DNA of 12,301 nucleotides from an uncultured Halioglobus sp. (GCA_905480565.1 CAJQQW010000165.1:1-12301); one strand, 5' to 3'. Shown: positions 1 to 8,047, counted from the stretch's first letter. Numbers and translations: made by a program. The notes: a model not told the origin generated them from the sequence alone.

Positions 1-1176
1 GCGAGCCGCCTCAAGGTGAAATCGGTACGTATCAACATCTGCTTTGAGACTCGCTTCATCAATGGCGCGCTCGATATATACAGTCGCGTTATCAAAATCG
101 TCTAGCTTGTAGTGAAGAATACCCACAGAATGCAGTAGTCCGCTGTCGTTTGGTCTGAGCGCTAATGCCTGCTCGTAGTAACCCAATGCCTGCTGAAGAT
201 CACCCGCCTCGCCCGCTTTGTCTCCCAGCCATGCGTAATAATAAGGGTTGGACGCGCGGTATCGCTCAACACGCTCCCTCCAGTAATTGCGCTCCTCGTT
301 TCGACCCATCTTGTCATACAACACAACCAGATTATTCATAGCCGACCGGTCTTTAGTGTTCAGCTGCAGCGCCCTGAAATAGCTCTTCTCTGCTGCGTCA
401 TACTGGTTGGACATCCGGTAGATAGCCCCCATATTCACCCACAAGTGCCCCATCCTCGGGCTTAGTTGCAGCGCCTTTGCGCCATTCAGCCAGGCTGTCT
501 CGAGATCACCCTCGGCCAGCGCCGTCATTGCAATATTATTGTGATAAAGGGCTGCACCATCAGCATCTTTCAGTGTTCGGGAAGCCGTAATGTCACGAGA
601 CTCCAGCGGATCGATATCAATCATATACTGCTGCCCATCACGCGTTATCACCAGCACATTAACATGAAGTCTGACAGCAATTCGCTCACCCATCCTAGTC
701 CATTGAGGCCGCACCTCGAGCCACTGGTAACGCGCTTTGAGGCCCGCTTCGCGAGCCATTGCCACGAAGAAATTAGCATACGACAGACAATTGGCGGTGC
801 CACGTTGAAATACTTCAGACGCAGTACCGTCTCCGAAAGGGTCATACTGCAAGCCGAGCATGCCCTCGCTTGTGACCGACTGGTGCAAATTTATCAAGCG
901 CTGTTTCTGGTTGCGCCTGTTTCCGCCATACGTTTCAACCCAGTCTTTCATGGCAGGCGTTGTCGCGAGTAAATCTGGGGTGGATATTCGCTCCGAAACA
1001 TCCTCAGAGGTCAACACAGCGTCATCCATATAAAGTGGCGCCAGCTGTGAAACATTATAGACCGGGTGAGTATTGCTGATGCAACCGGCTAAAAGACACC
1101 CACTTACCGCTGCACCGCTAACGGGAGTAAGCACTCGCTCGACGATGAACCGCATCCATACTCTGTAATCTGACAT
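1..1176 (-). CDS. Lipoprotein with transglutaminase-like domain and TPR repeats (3' end outside window)
   Basis: An open frame of 392 codons runs off the left edge without a stop. The ATG at 1176 is preceded by GGAGG (1182-1186) at 5-nt spacing, which fixes the start. Residues 1-32 form a lipoprotein signal with lipobox LLAGC (lipidated Cys32), so the mature protein should be membrane-anchored on the periplasmic side or outer membrane. Residues about 110-195 resemble a transglutaminase-like/papain-fold core: Cys130 in GTANCLSYANFF, His171 in RLHVNV, and Asp187 or Asp189 in MIDIDP fit a Cys-His-Asp triad. From about residue 211 the chain becomes TPR helices (motifs such as YYEQALALRPND and AEKSYFRALQLN). 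Domain assignment is from motifs; the substrate is unknown. Such Cys-protease-like/TPR proteins may process or scaffold envelope components (inference). A forward-strand ORF at 466-972 is its antisense shadow. Confidence 0.85.
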   Translation of the reverse strand, partial: MSDYRVWMRFIVERVLTPVSGAAVSGCLLAGCISNTHPVYNVSQLAPLYMDDAVLTSEDVSERISTPDLLATTPAMKDWVETYGGNRRNQKQRLINLHQSVTSEGMLGLQYDPFGDGTASEVFQRGTANCLSYANFFVAMAREAGLKARYQWLEVRPQWTRMGERIAVRLHVNVLVITRDGQQYMIDIDPLESRDITASRTLKDADGAALYHNNIAMTALAEGDLETAWLNGAKALQLSPRMGHLWVNMGAIYRMSNQYDAAEKSYFRALQLNTKDRSAMNNLVVLYDKMGRNEERNYWRERVERYRASNPYYYAWLGDKAGEAGDLQQALGYYEQALALRPNDSGLLHSVGILHYKLDDFDNATVYIERAIDEASLKADVDTYRFHLEAAR

Positions 1177-1209
1177 AACTGCCTCCGCCTGTCGCGGCAC
1201 GCTTAAAAC

Positions 1210-1215
1210 AGTATA
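1210..1215 (-). promoter_or_regulatory. Candidate -10 box of the lipoprotein gene
   Basis: On the minus strand the hexamer reads TATACT (5 of 6 to consensus), 33 nt before the ATG at 1176, giving a predicted leader of about 27 nt. No good -35 hexamer lies at 16-18 nt, so an activator may be needed. The direct repeats at 1245-1271 would sit where an activator binds. This is a prediction only. Confidence 0.35.
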
Positions 1216-1244
1216 GCTGTGCATGGTGAATACCTAATGTTCCT

Positions 1245-1271
1245 TGCACCTGCGTGTTTACTGCACCTGCG
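1245..1271. repeat. Pair of 10-bp direct repeats upstream of the lipoprotein promoter
   Basis: TGCACCTGCG occurs exactly at 1245-1254 and again at 1262-1271, a 17-bp period. The pair lies about 40-70 bp upstream of the predicted start of transcription of the minus-strand lipoprotein gene. It could be a tandem regulator-binding site; no regulator is known from the sequence. Confidence 0.5.
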
Positions 1272-1277
1272 CTAGCC

Positions 1278-1308
1278 ATACAGGAGACGTCCGCGCGCGC
1301 TCCTGTAT
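1278..1308. repeat. Perfect 9-bp dyad upstream of the lipoprotein gene
   Basis: ATACAGGAG (1278-1286) and CTCCTGTAT (1300-1308) are perfect inverted repeats separated by 13 GC-rich bases that include alternating CGCGCG. It has no trailing T run on either strand, so an operator is more likely than a terminator. It lies next to the direct repeats at 1245-1271. Confidence 0.5.
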
Positions 1309-1791
1309 AACCGCAGGGACCGTGTCTGAGGGAGGAAGCCCCATCATACTGGCTCATCTTCGGGAGAAGACACAGGAAGCCCCTGCCCCGCCCCTTCTGG
1401 CACCGCAAACCAGAGCGTCACCTGCCACGCTGTCTCTTTTCGCCGCAACGGAGTTTAATCAGCAGGGACGTCACTAAAAACCTCATGGCACGGACTGCTG
1501 CGGGCTCTCGTTAAGGAATAGACGACCATGAATTACACGGTCACCCTATCAAACAACTTGTCAGGACAATCAAGGGCTGTTTTGCGAATTTCTGAAGTTC
1601 AGTTGGCAGTATCAGTGAGAAAATTTACTCTCAGGAAGCCGTTTATTCGTCCTATACTTTTGCAATACATTAATAGCAGAAGTAACGCTTATTCTGATTA
1701 TACTTGACCCATGTGTTTCTACAGGAATTGAATTTCTTCGGCTTGAATGAAACGGCAGCACTCTAATCGGCGCATAGGCGTTTTCTGATTA
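1309..1791. other. Mostly featureless intergenic DNA
   Basis: Between the regulatory dyad and the end of the membrane-protein gene I find only the doubtful small ORF at 1528-1707. Other frames are short. I see no clear terminator hairpin with a T run after the stop of the 1792-3234 gene. Confidence 0.5.
1528..1707 (+). CDS. Doubtful 59-aa ORF
   Basis: An ATG at 1528 opens 59 codons ending in TGA at 1705-1707, with AAGGA at 1513-1517 about 10 nt upstream. The peptide (starting MNYTVTLSNNLSGQ) matches nothing I recognise and has no membrane segment or motif. It is convergent with the membrane-protein gene at 1792-3234. It could be a chance ORF. Confidence 0.2.
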   Translation: MNYTVTLSNNLSGQSRAVLRISEVQLAVSVRKFTLRKPFIRPILLQYINSRSNAYSDYT

Positions 1792-3234
1792 CTAGTTTTT
1801 GAGCGCTTTGCTTGACGACTTTTTTTGCTGAAAAACTCCAGAACCAACCATTGGCAATGGTCGAGAGGGCTCTCTATATATACCAAGCTCTACAGCACGA
1901 GCAACTACCTGGGCCGATTTCTTTCGTTTAACACCCATCAAATGATATACGTTATTATTGTAAGTCTTTACCCTTCTGTCGTGGTACGTTTTCACGCTTT
2001 CGGAATTGATGGAATATGCATTAACACAATGAAATCCGGTCAGGAAAATAACGAGATATAGCACAGGAACACTGCGCACGCGATTCGCAACTAAAAGTCG
2101 GGTCCATAGAATGCAAATCAGCATGGTAGAGGGGATAAAGTAGCGCGAGTTCCCTGGAAGAATGAAGCTCGATAATGGTCCTAGGTTAAATATTTCTGTC
2201 CTGCCATACGAAATGGCGGCAACGGTTAAGACGATATAAATCCCGCACAATTCGAGTCTGACATCTACATCCCTGTAAGAAACCACAACAAAATACACCA
2301 GAGCCACTAAAGCCACAGTGCCTGTAATCGTTGCAGATAAAAGATTATCCCCTGTGACCACACTTCCAAGCAGGGCCAGGAAAACCTGAAACTGGATCAT
2401 GAGCGCAGAAAAAAATGGCTTTTCAAAGGCTTTCGCCATCGCTTCGCCGCGTGCGTGAGCTTCTGAAGACGTCAGGTTCAACATATTGTCAAACCGCAAG
2501 TCTGGATGACCCACGGAGTCTGAATGCCATATGAGGAGCACTGCTGCCGCCGCCAGAAGCCAGGACAATAGATGAACCCAGGATATTTTTTTTGAGATAA
2601 ACACCTGTTGGATAAGGCCAAACCCCCCAACCAGCCAGATTAACTGGCCCGATGCGAGAGTAAAGGTGGCCAGTGCCGCAAAGAAAATCGCCAGCAACAT
2701 TCGTTGATGATTAACTTGGTGCAGACAGTAGAGACAGCAGAAACCATATACCAGAACATAGAAAAAGGAGACTGCTGTCATACCCCAGAGAATTGTTACA
2801 TACGCACGTATATGAAAAAGAGTAAAAACAACAGGCAATAGAATAAGCCAGCGGTACCGATTGTGGCGTAAACGTGTATAGAGCAACGCTAAAAATACAA
2901 GCAGCGAGATATTTGCTAAATAAACCAATGTTATGAAACTCAGCTCTCCCTGCACTCGATATGTGAAGTAGTACAGAAGGCGGGAAGCTGCAGTGCTATG
3001 CTCGTTCCACTTAACGAAGAAAATCTGCAGAAAAGACTGCCCGCCGTCTGCCTCGACAACCTCTGACAAGAAACCAAGTACGTCGTAAATTTCATCGTGA
3101 AAAGGAATATTCAAGGCATACTGTTGCAGAAACCAAAAATAGTAGCCAATGGCGCAGATAGTTAACGCGATTGGTAACCAACGAGAATAAATATTGGACA
3201 ACTTTTCGACTCTGGTTGGTTGCAGCATGCTCAC
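1792..3234 (-). CDS. Polytopic membrane protein, GT-C-like family of unknown function
   Basis: This 480-aa protein has about ten hydrophobic segments, the first at residues about 18-38 and others through residue 405. The first extracytoplasmic loop holds FHDE (45-48), an acidic pair after TM1 as in GT-C glycosyltransferases that use lipid-linked sugars. WNEHS (76-80) and GNSRYFIPS (361-369) resemble motifs I recall from uncharacterised membrane proteins encoded near polysaccharide genes. The tail from about 410 is hydrophilic and lysine/serine-rich, probably cytoplasmic. A role in glycan or lipid-linked sugar transfer is inference from topology only. The start may be GTG at 3234 or ATG at 3228; the weak GAAGTGAG just upstream favours neither strongly. 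Composition is AT-richer than the 8387-10285 gene. No polysaccharide genes flank it. Confidence 0.85.
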   Translation of the reverse strand: MSMLQPTRVEKLSNIYSRWLPIALTICAIGYYFWFLQQYALNIPFHDEIYDVLGFLSEVVEADGGQSFLQIFFVKWNEHSTAASRLLYYFTYRVQGELSFITLVYLANISLLVFLALLYTRLRHNRYRWLILLPVVFTLFHIRAYVTILWGMTAVSFFYVLVYGFCCLYCLHQVNHQRMLLAIFFAALATFTLASGQLIWLVGGFGLIQQVFISKKISWVHLLSWLLAAAAVLLIWHSDSVGHPDLRFDNMLNLTSSEAHARGEAMAKAFEKPFFSALMIQFQVFLALLGSVVTGDNLLSATITGTVALVALVYFVVVSYRDVDVRLELCGIYIVLTVAAISYGRTEIFNLGPLSSFILPGNSRYFIPSTMLICILWTRLLVANRVRSVPVLYLVIFLTGFHCVNAYSINSESVKTYHDRRVKTYNNNVYHLMGVKRKKSAQVVARAVELGIYREPSRPLPMVGSGVFQQKKSSSKALKN

Positions 3235-3284
3235 TTCAGTTTAGTTCGATCGGCATAGTGCAAGTCTAAAAATGGGAACATATC

Positions 3285-3293
3285 ATGATACCA
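3285..3293 (-). promoter_or_regulatory. Candidate extended -10 promoter of the membrane-protein gene
   Basis: The minus strand reads TGGTATCAT, an extended -10 (TGn followed by TATCAT, 5 of 6). It lies about 50 nt before the start codon, and the -35 region is poor. Prediction only. Confidence 0.35.
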
Positions 3294-3775
3294 TAGCCAG
3301 AACTTTAATCACCCACGCATACATCGCACAAGCATAGCAATGCGGCACAAGAGCAATGATCGTGGCAGGTAAAAAATTAGGTTTTTCTGCCTACGTATGT
3401 GCTCTCCCCTGTTTGGGTTTCGGACAGTCAACCTGTGACGAGTGCCATGGTGACCGCACGGAATGGACTGGGTGTCTTCCAGCGTCTCGACCGCTTAATC
3501 CCGTTCAGAGCCGGCTTCAAACCTCCGCTGCACCTGCCTCTTGTTAGGGCCTATATTGGCATGCCTTTGCTATTTGTATGCTTGGATGGACAATTTTTAT
3601 TTATTGGCCGAACAAATGTAGGTTGATACGCGCCGCTAGCAAAACACCCAACAGTAGCCAGCCGTTCTCTCGCCGATATAGCCCCTCTGGTGTCTAACGC
3701 GTCGACGCTACCGCAGATGCTAACAGATGGGAAAAGGCCTAAATGGCGGATTGTACACACTCTCTGATACAGAAC
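3294..3775. other. Intergenic DNA without a supported gene
   Basis: Short ORFs occur on both strands (3399-3626 + with a GTG start, 3356-3547 +, 3551-3760 -). None has a convincing ribosome binding site or a recognisable product. It may be decayed coding sequence. No RNA gene or insertion-sequence end was seen. Confidence 0.45.
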
Positions 3776-3790
3776 TCCGCACGATGCGGA
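3776..3790 (-). terminator. Small hairpin after the 3795-4091 ORF
   Basis: TCCGCA and TGCGGA form a perfect 6-bp stem around a 3-base loop, 4 bp beyond the stop of the minus-strand ORF. There is no T run after it, so it is at best a weak or Rho-assisted terminator. Confidence 0.25.
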
Positions 3791-3794
3791 CCGA

Positions 3795-4091
3795 TTAGCT
3801 CGAGGGCTTGAGTGCTACACGAAACTGCTTGCTATTGAGGTTACGGTGACGCTCGTCCACCATTCTTTGCACAGAACTCACAAAGTGACTATGAGCCCAG
3901 CTCCAGTAAACCCCTGACATCACCAATACCGGCAACAACATCAGAGGCAAGCGAAACCTAGCCAGCACTGCGTGGGCAAGCAACGCCAAGGTGATCAACA
4001 GTAATGCATAAAGACAGGCGAATGCATAAAAGCAAATACAGTAATATGCAAAAGCGCGCCGACCAAATGAGGCGAGCTCGTATGCTCTCAA
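3795..4091 (-). CDS. Hypothetical two-helix membrane protein or fragment
   Basis: A 98-codon frame contains two or three strongly hydrophobic segments (about residues 14-45 and 48-66), then a basic hydrophilic tail with DERHRNLNSKQF. The only available start is TTG at 4091, with no Shine-Dalgarno, and an in-frame stop lies two codons upstream (4095-4097). A neighbouring frame on the same strand (about 4098-4190) encodes another hydrophobic stretch (IDILLLSTLFLLIF), and a five-T run lies at the junction. It may therefore be the 3' part of a frameshifted membrane-protein gene. I do not recognise the family. Confidence 0.4.
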   Translation of the reverse strand: MRAYELASFGRRAFAYYCICFYAFACLYALLLITLALLAHAVLARFRLPLMLLPVLVMSGVYWSWAHSHFVSSVQRMVDERHRNLNSKQFRVALKPSS

Positions 4092-4097
4092 AAATCA

Positions 4098-4423
4098 GTA
4101 AAAACAGTGTCGATAACAAAAGAATGTCTATCGATGCTTTTCGCCTTTGGCGCTCAATGACAGCTACAGAAATATCATGAGCAATGCAAAGTTGGCGGGG
4201 AATATAAGTGTACCGAAATCAACCTCGCCTTTTAAAACGTATGCGCCATAGAGGTGTAAACGAGAGGTCGTTGTACTGCGTTGTAAGCTGCGCCAGTGCC
4301 TGCTCAAAACTGTCAGAGGGCCCGTCAAAGATCACAATCAGGCATATATTGATGGCAATCAGGGCATGGTTACTATCAGTCGCTCCCCGAAAGGCACCGT
4401 AATGATCCGGAGCTGGACCGCGA
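4098..4423. pseudogene. Unresolved coding-like stretch, possibly decayed gene(s)
   Basis: Two antisense readings look coding-like but neither is a complete ORF. On the minus strand a frame open from 4461 to a TGA at 4219-4221 reads protein-like sequence (NHALIAINICLIVIFDGPSD, then a stretch ending in FKRRG) but has no good start codon. On the plus strand a frame open from about 4250 reads DHNQAYIDGNQGMVTISRSP and runs in a different frame into the 4424-4756 ORF. One frameshift would join the plus-strand parts. I cannot decide the strand without homologs. Confidence 0.3.
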
Positions 4424-4756
4424 ATGATACATTCGCGTCCCAGTATCGATTCAGGCGCACCCTACGAAGAGGAGACTGCTTTGGTGATGTGGCTCGCCAA
4501 TGGCAAAGACTCCTGGCTCGAAGTGAACTACAGGAACGCTGACGGACGCCTTATCACTAAGCGTGTTCCTGGGACAATAGGCGGCAAAAATATGGACGAT
4601 TTTCACAGCGGAGGCAGTCATACCAACTACACAAGCGCTATAGGGATTGCTAAAGGGGTTCCGACGGCAGCTCAAACCAACGCAATTCGAAATTGGGCAG
4701 CGCCCTTCATTCCCGCCCCGGACCCTGTGGAGGCAGCGGTCGCTGAACCGGGTTGA
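4424..4756 (+). CDS. Hypothetical protein, possibly the 3' part of a frameshifted gene
   Basis: This 110-codon frame has coding-like codon use and a soluble, mixed composition (for example WLANGKDSWLEVNYRNADGR and a Pro/Ala-rich acidic end). There is no signal peptide, membrane segment or catalytic motif that I recognise. GGAG at 4409-4412 lies 11 nt upstream of the ATG, which is long. An in-frame TGA (4403-4405) precedes it, while another plus frame immediately upstream is open and protein-like, so the annotated ATG may be internal to a broken gene. Function unknown. Confidence 0.45.
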   Translation: MIHSRPSIDSGAPYEEETALVMWLANGKDSWLEVNYRNADGRLITKRVPGTIGGKNMDDFHSGGSHTNYTSAIGIAKGVPTAAQTNAIRNWAAPFIPAPDPVEAAVAEPG

Positions 4757-4908
4757 TCTCGGCAGCAGGACCAGGCGGCATCGCTAATGATATCGTGACC
4801 GATCATGATTCTATTATGGTTGAACATTCCGTTTGTGTGCGGTACCAATCTTGAAATGCATCGGACTACGTTGAAGGTCCACCAAGACATTAGACAAAGC
4901 GAGAAAAA

Positions 4909-4939
4909 ATAGGATACTGACGAGTTAAGTCGCTGGATT
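4909..4939 (+). repeat. Left inverted repeat, IS6-like terminal sequence
   Basis: The sequence around GATACTGACGAGTTAAGTC is an imperfect inverted copy of 8171-8200: 23 of 30 positions match, including the shared outer ATAGG and the core AGTTAAGTC. It belongs to the terminal-repeat family also seen at 7285, 8089, 8196 and 10339-10596. It lies 40 bp past the stop codon of the oxidoreductase gene. Confidence 0.6.
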
Positions 4940-4977
4940 ACGCTCAGGTTCGAACATCTTACGAGATGGTGCGCAAA

Positions 4978-7143
4978 CTATCGGGGCAAGATCCTCACAG
5001 GCAGCGCACTCATTAGTGGGATGCCCGAGAAGCGGTCGCAATCAACTTCAACGCTCATCAACCGTCCTGAATTGGCGCCTACTCGCCGCACGTCTCCCTG
5101 GCCACCCGGGTTTTCTCCCCAGCCATGGCTCAGTGACACCAATCCCCGACGGAGGTCCTTGTCGGGCCATGCGACCGCTTCCACGTCATTGTGCGGCGAC
5201 TGAATTATTATGACATCGCCCCGCTCCAGGCCCTTATCTAACATATCCTGCGGATGCATAAATGCGGGATTTCCCATGTAACGATCGCGCAAGCCATCTG
5301 TATCTGTGCCGCAGGAGTTGAACGAATTGGGTATACGTCGACTAATCAAGCGGTAGTCAAAGCCCTCGCGGGCATACTTGTCGCCCCGCCCGAACGACTC
5401 TAGATCCTCAAGCAGTTCCTCGTTACCGACATCCAGCCGTGCCTGCCACTCGGCATCCGCGGCCTTAACACTGATGTCTTCGGGGAAGAGTATTTTTCCG
5501 GGATCGTCGCGCAGCGCCTGCAAAGGCACCCAGGAACCCTTGGTCACCATGTCAAGGACCTGTTCGCTATCGGGCTTATTCACCATGTCCACTTCCGTCT
5601 CCGGCGTTTGTACACCCACGATAGGAAAGATACCGGCTCGCAGGGTGAGCTGAAGACCCATCTGTTGTGCCATACCATAGAAAAACTCCCAGTCCTCCAA
5701 CAGGTCTGATCCTTTGGGCGGATCAACTATTGCAGGAACATATTGTCCGTAAGGTTCGGTATAGCCGAACGCAGGTCCAACGCTGAGCAGGTTTTCCGTG
5801 GACAGTGTCGTCTCCGGTTTTTCGAAGGCCAGCTTCGGGGCCAGGACGTAATCCGCCAGTTGAGTTGTGGGTGTCTGGCGCGGCTCCACAGCAACCAGCA
5901 AGTCCAGCGAGCTCAATGCTGCAAACGTCTTTTCCTGGTCGGGCCAGGCAGTCATTGGATTACCGCCAATAGTAATCAGCGCCTTCACCTGGCCTTCGCC
6001 TTGCAGCAGGATCTCATCCGCCAACGCAGAGGTGGGCAGGCCGCAAACCGCCGGCGAGTAATCCCGGATCCGCAGCGGCTTACCGTAACCCGCGATGGGG
6101 TAAGGGGGTATTGCCTGGGCCTTGAACTCCCTGCGAGTCGTCAGTACGCCATGGTTGCTCACCTTGTCGCCCTCTTGCCGGTAGACGCCGCAAACAGTAT
6201 TCAAACAGAGCACAAGGTACTCGTTGATATTACTCCAGCCGGACATATTCGCGCCGGTTGCTGCAGTGCAAACAGCCTTGTCCGCAGCGGCGAACAACTG
6301 TGCTGCCTCAGTTACCTGCTGCGGCGGGATATCCGCAATTTCAGCAACCCGCTCCGGGGTATAGGGCTTCACGTACGCGCGCAGGCGCTCGAAGCCATCG
6401 ACATGTCGCTCCAGGAACTCCCGGTCACAGAGGTCCCGGTCAACAATCTCGCGAATTATTCCAGCGAGAATGGCCGGGTCTGCCCCGGGCCGTGGTTGGA
6501 TATGCAGCGCAGCCTGCCTGGCAGTCTCGGTGCGCCGGGGATCGACGACGACAAGCTTCAAACCGTTTTCCTGGGCACGTTTCAGGCGTCGTCCGGGATT
6601 GGCGTGGGGAATCCCGCCGGAAATGGCCACCAGCGGGTTACTGCCCAACATCAGCCAGGCATCGCATTCATCGAAGGGGAAGTAACCACCCAGCCAATGG
6701 CCATGCGCAGCGGCGGCAACCTGCTTGCCAGGTTGGTCAATCGTTCCGCTGCTGAAGAGCATCTTGAGGCCCAGTGCGTTACACCAGGCTGAAGCCATCG
6801 CGGCCGTCGATGACGCCTGGTAATGTAACGTCCCCGAATAGATCGCCACCGCCCGGGGACCGTGCTGATCGATGATGACCTGTATCTTTTCCGCGACCTC
6901 TTTTATCGCAGCTTGTGAGGAGATGGCGGCCAGTTCACCGTCAGGCATGCGTTTCTGAGAGTGCAGGAAACGCGTGTCACTACGATGCATCGCGGGATAG
7001 TACTTCCCCTTGGCGCAGAAGAATCCCTCAGAGTGGCTGTTGTCCTTATCTCCCTTTGCCGATACGGGCACCCCCGCGGCGTCAATTTTGACCTTGACCG
7101 GACAGAGGGCTACACAGACCCGGCATAGTGAGCGCTTCTGCAC
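4978..7143 (-). CDS. Molybdopterin-dependent oxidoreductase, DMSO reductase family
   Basis: A 721-aa protein of the family that binds bis-MGD molybdenum or tungsten cofactor and one [4Fe-4S] cluster. Cys7, Cys10, Cys14 and Cys43 with the following CAKG give the N-terminal CxxCxxxC...C cluster domain (1-56). The molybdopterin domain spans about 57-480 (GSNP 167-170, VVVDPRRTETA 198-208, PGADPAI from 219). The C-terminal dinucleotide-binding domain is about 605-718 (NPAFMHPQDM, SHGWGENPGG, SGIPLMSALPVRI). No Tat signal is present, so it is probably cytoplasmic. The region where the protein metal ligand usually sits (GTIDQPGKQVAAAAHG, from 133) has no Cys, Sec, Ser or Asp, as in arsenite oxidase. 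The start is GTG at 7143, with GAGAGGA (7151-7157) 7 nt upstream. No electron-transfer subunit or cofactor gene adjoins it. The substrate cannot be assigned. Confidence 0.92.
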   Translation of the reverse strand: MQKRSLCRVCVALCPVKVKIDAAGVPVSAKGDKDNSHSEGFFCAKGKYYPAMHRSDTRFLHSQKRMPDGELAAISSQAAIKEVAEKIQVIIDQHGPRAVAIYSGTLHYQASSTAAMASAWCNALGLKMLFSSGTIDQPGKQVAAAAHGHWLGGYFPFDECDAWLMLGSNPLVAISGGIPHANPGRRLKRAQENGLKLVVVDPRRTETARQAALHIQPRPGADPAILAGIIREIVDRDLCDREFLERHVDGFERLRAYVKPYTPERVAEIADIPPQQVTEAAQLFAAADKAVCTAATGANMSGWSNINEYLVLCLNTVCGVYRQEGDKVSNHGVLTTRREFKAQAIPPYPIAGYGKPLRIRDYSPAVCGLPTSALADEILLQGEGQVKALITIGGNPMTAWPDQEKTFAALSSLDLLVAVEPRQTPTTQLADYVLAPKLAFEKPETTLSTENLLSVGPAFGYTEPYGQYVPAIVDPPKGSDLLEDWEFFYGMAQQMGLQLTLRAGIFPIVGVQTPETEVDMVNKPDSEQVLDMVTKGSWVPLQALRDDPGKILFPEDISVKAADAEWQARLDVGNEELLEDLESFGRGDKYAREGFDYRLISRRIPNSFNSCGTDTDGLRDRYMGNPAFMHPQDMLDKGLERGDVIIIQSPHNDVEAVAWPDKDLRRGLVSLSHGWGENPGGQGDVRRVGANSGRLMSVEVDCDRFSGIPLMSALPVRILPR

Positions 7144-7150
7144 TTTACAT

Positions 7151-7157
7151 TCCTCTC
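7151..7157 (-). promoter_or_regulatory. Ribosome binding site deciding a GTG start
   Basis: GAGAGGA on the minus strand, 7 nt before the GTG at 7143, supports that start for the oxidoreductase gene. Starting there keeps the full cluster-binding Cys motif. Confidence 0.6.
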
Positions 7158-7333
7158 GACCGCCATCATCTCAATCGTGAGCATGGCGCATGACAGGCCA
7201 ATCAGCAACCGATGAGTTCTTTAGTTTAGTGCGGCGGTCAGCACGAATACTCAGACACCTTTATCTTCTTGGGCTTAATCGACTGATCCACACAGTTAAG
7301 TCGTTGATGCCGCACAAATCCAGTCCCGGCATA

Positions 7334-8047
7334 TCAGACCACTGCCCTATTCCGCTCTCTGAGCGCAGCTATCCTCTGAACTCGGTAATGCTTAGCCTTG
7401 AGCAGATGCCTCCCCAGATTGAATAGATTCGGGACAGCAGCATGAGCAGTCACCAACCGTTGAGCCTGCTTCATCGATTTGAATCGCCCAACCCCTTGCT
7501 CCCGAACCTTGGTCGCTTCATGACACTGCTCAGCCCGATTGTTCTCGTACTGCTTAGTACTGTAGATCGACTCTGCTATCCGTTCTCGGTACGCAACTCC
7601 ATAGCTCCGAAGCTTGTCCGTCACGATCTTGCTTGGCTACCCACCGCGGCCTCGTATTAGACGCCGAAACAACCGCTTCGCAGCTGCTCCATCCCTCTTG
7701 GCCTGTAGGCACACATCAACGACCTCACCATTCTGATCCACGGCTCGCCAAAGGTAGCGTTGCTTCTCATTGATCTGCATGGCCCGGCACACCGGCGAGG
7801 ACTTCACCGATGCAGAAGGTATCGCCGTATCCGCGATGTTTCCGCTTCAGTCTTCTGGCGTAGAGGACACCGAATTTGATGTACCAGTGGCGAATTGATT
7901 CGCGCGTGAACGTGATGCCTTGCTCAGTCAACAGATCTTCAATGCCACGGTGGCTGAAATTGAATCTATCGTAGAGCCAGACCGCATAGGAAATAATGTC
8001 AGGTGGGGGGCGTCCAACCGGAATCGGTGACGTTTATAGGTAGTCAT
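7334..8047 (-). pseudogene. IS6-family DDE transposase pseudogene
   Basis: Translated in pieces the minus strand reads like a full IS6-family transposase of about 235 aa. It begins MTTYKRHRF at 8047, continues in another frame with SYAVWLYDRFNFSHRGIEDL and RLKRKHRGYGDTF to a stop at 7767-7769, shifts to MQINEKQRYLWRAVDQNGEV with a stop at 7637-7639, and finishes in a third frame with IVTDKLRSYGVAYRE and QYENNRAEQCHEATKVREQG to the TGA at 7334. At least three frameshifts break it. The first catalytic Asp is also lost: family members read IDEV where this copy reads IGEV. The second Asp (TDK) and the Glu (NRAEQ) remain. The 96-codon ORF 7334-7624 is only its C-terminal piece. Confidence 0.88.

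Noticed and set aside
1118..1408. 96-codon reverse ORF upstream of the lipoprotein gene
   Set aside because: It overlaps the real gene start in another frame and runs over the dyad and direct repeats; the product is not protein-like.
1300..1410. Possible riboswitch in the leader of the 1-1176 gene
   Set aside because: I saw GC-rich stems but no conserved core of a known riboswitch class, and the segment is probably upstream of the transcription start.
3520..3720. Possible integron attC site (TTGTTAGGG near 3542 and GTCTAAC near 3693)
   Set aside because: The motifs do not fit the core consensus in the right order, and no complementary arms connect them.
5743..6792. 349-codon forward ORF antisense to the oxidoreductase
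   Set aside because: It is antisense to a protein with a complete [4Fe-4S] motif and family motifs throughout, and its translation is not recognisable.
7190..7660. Forward ORFs across the IS remnant
   Set aside because: They are antisense to the recognisable IS6 transposase pieces.
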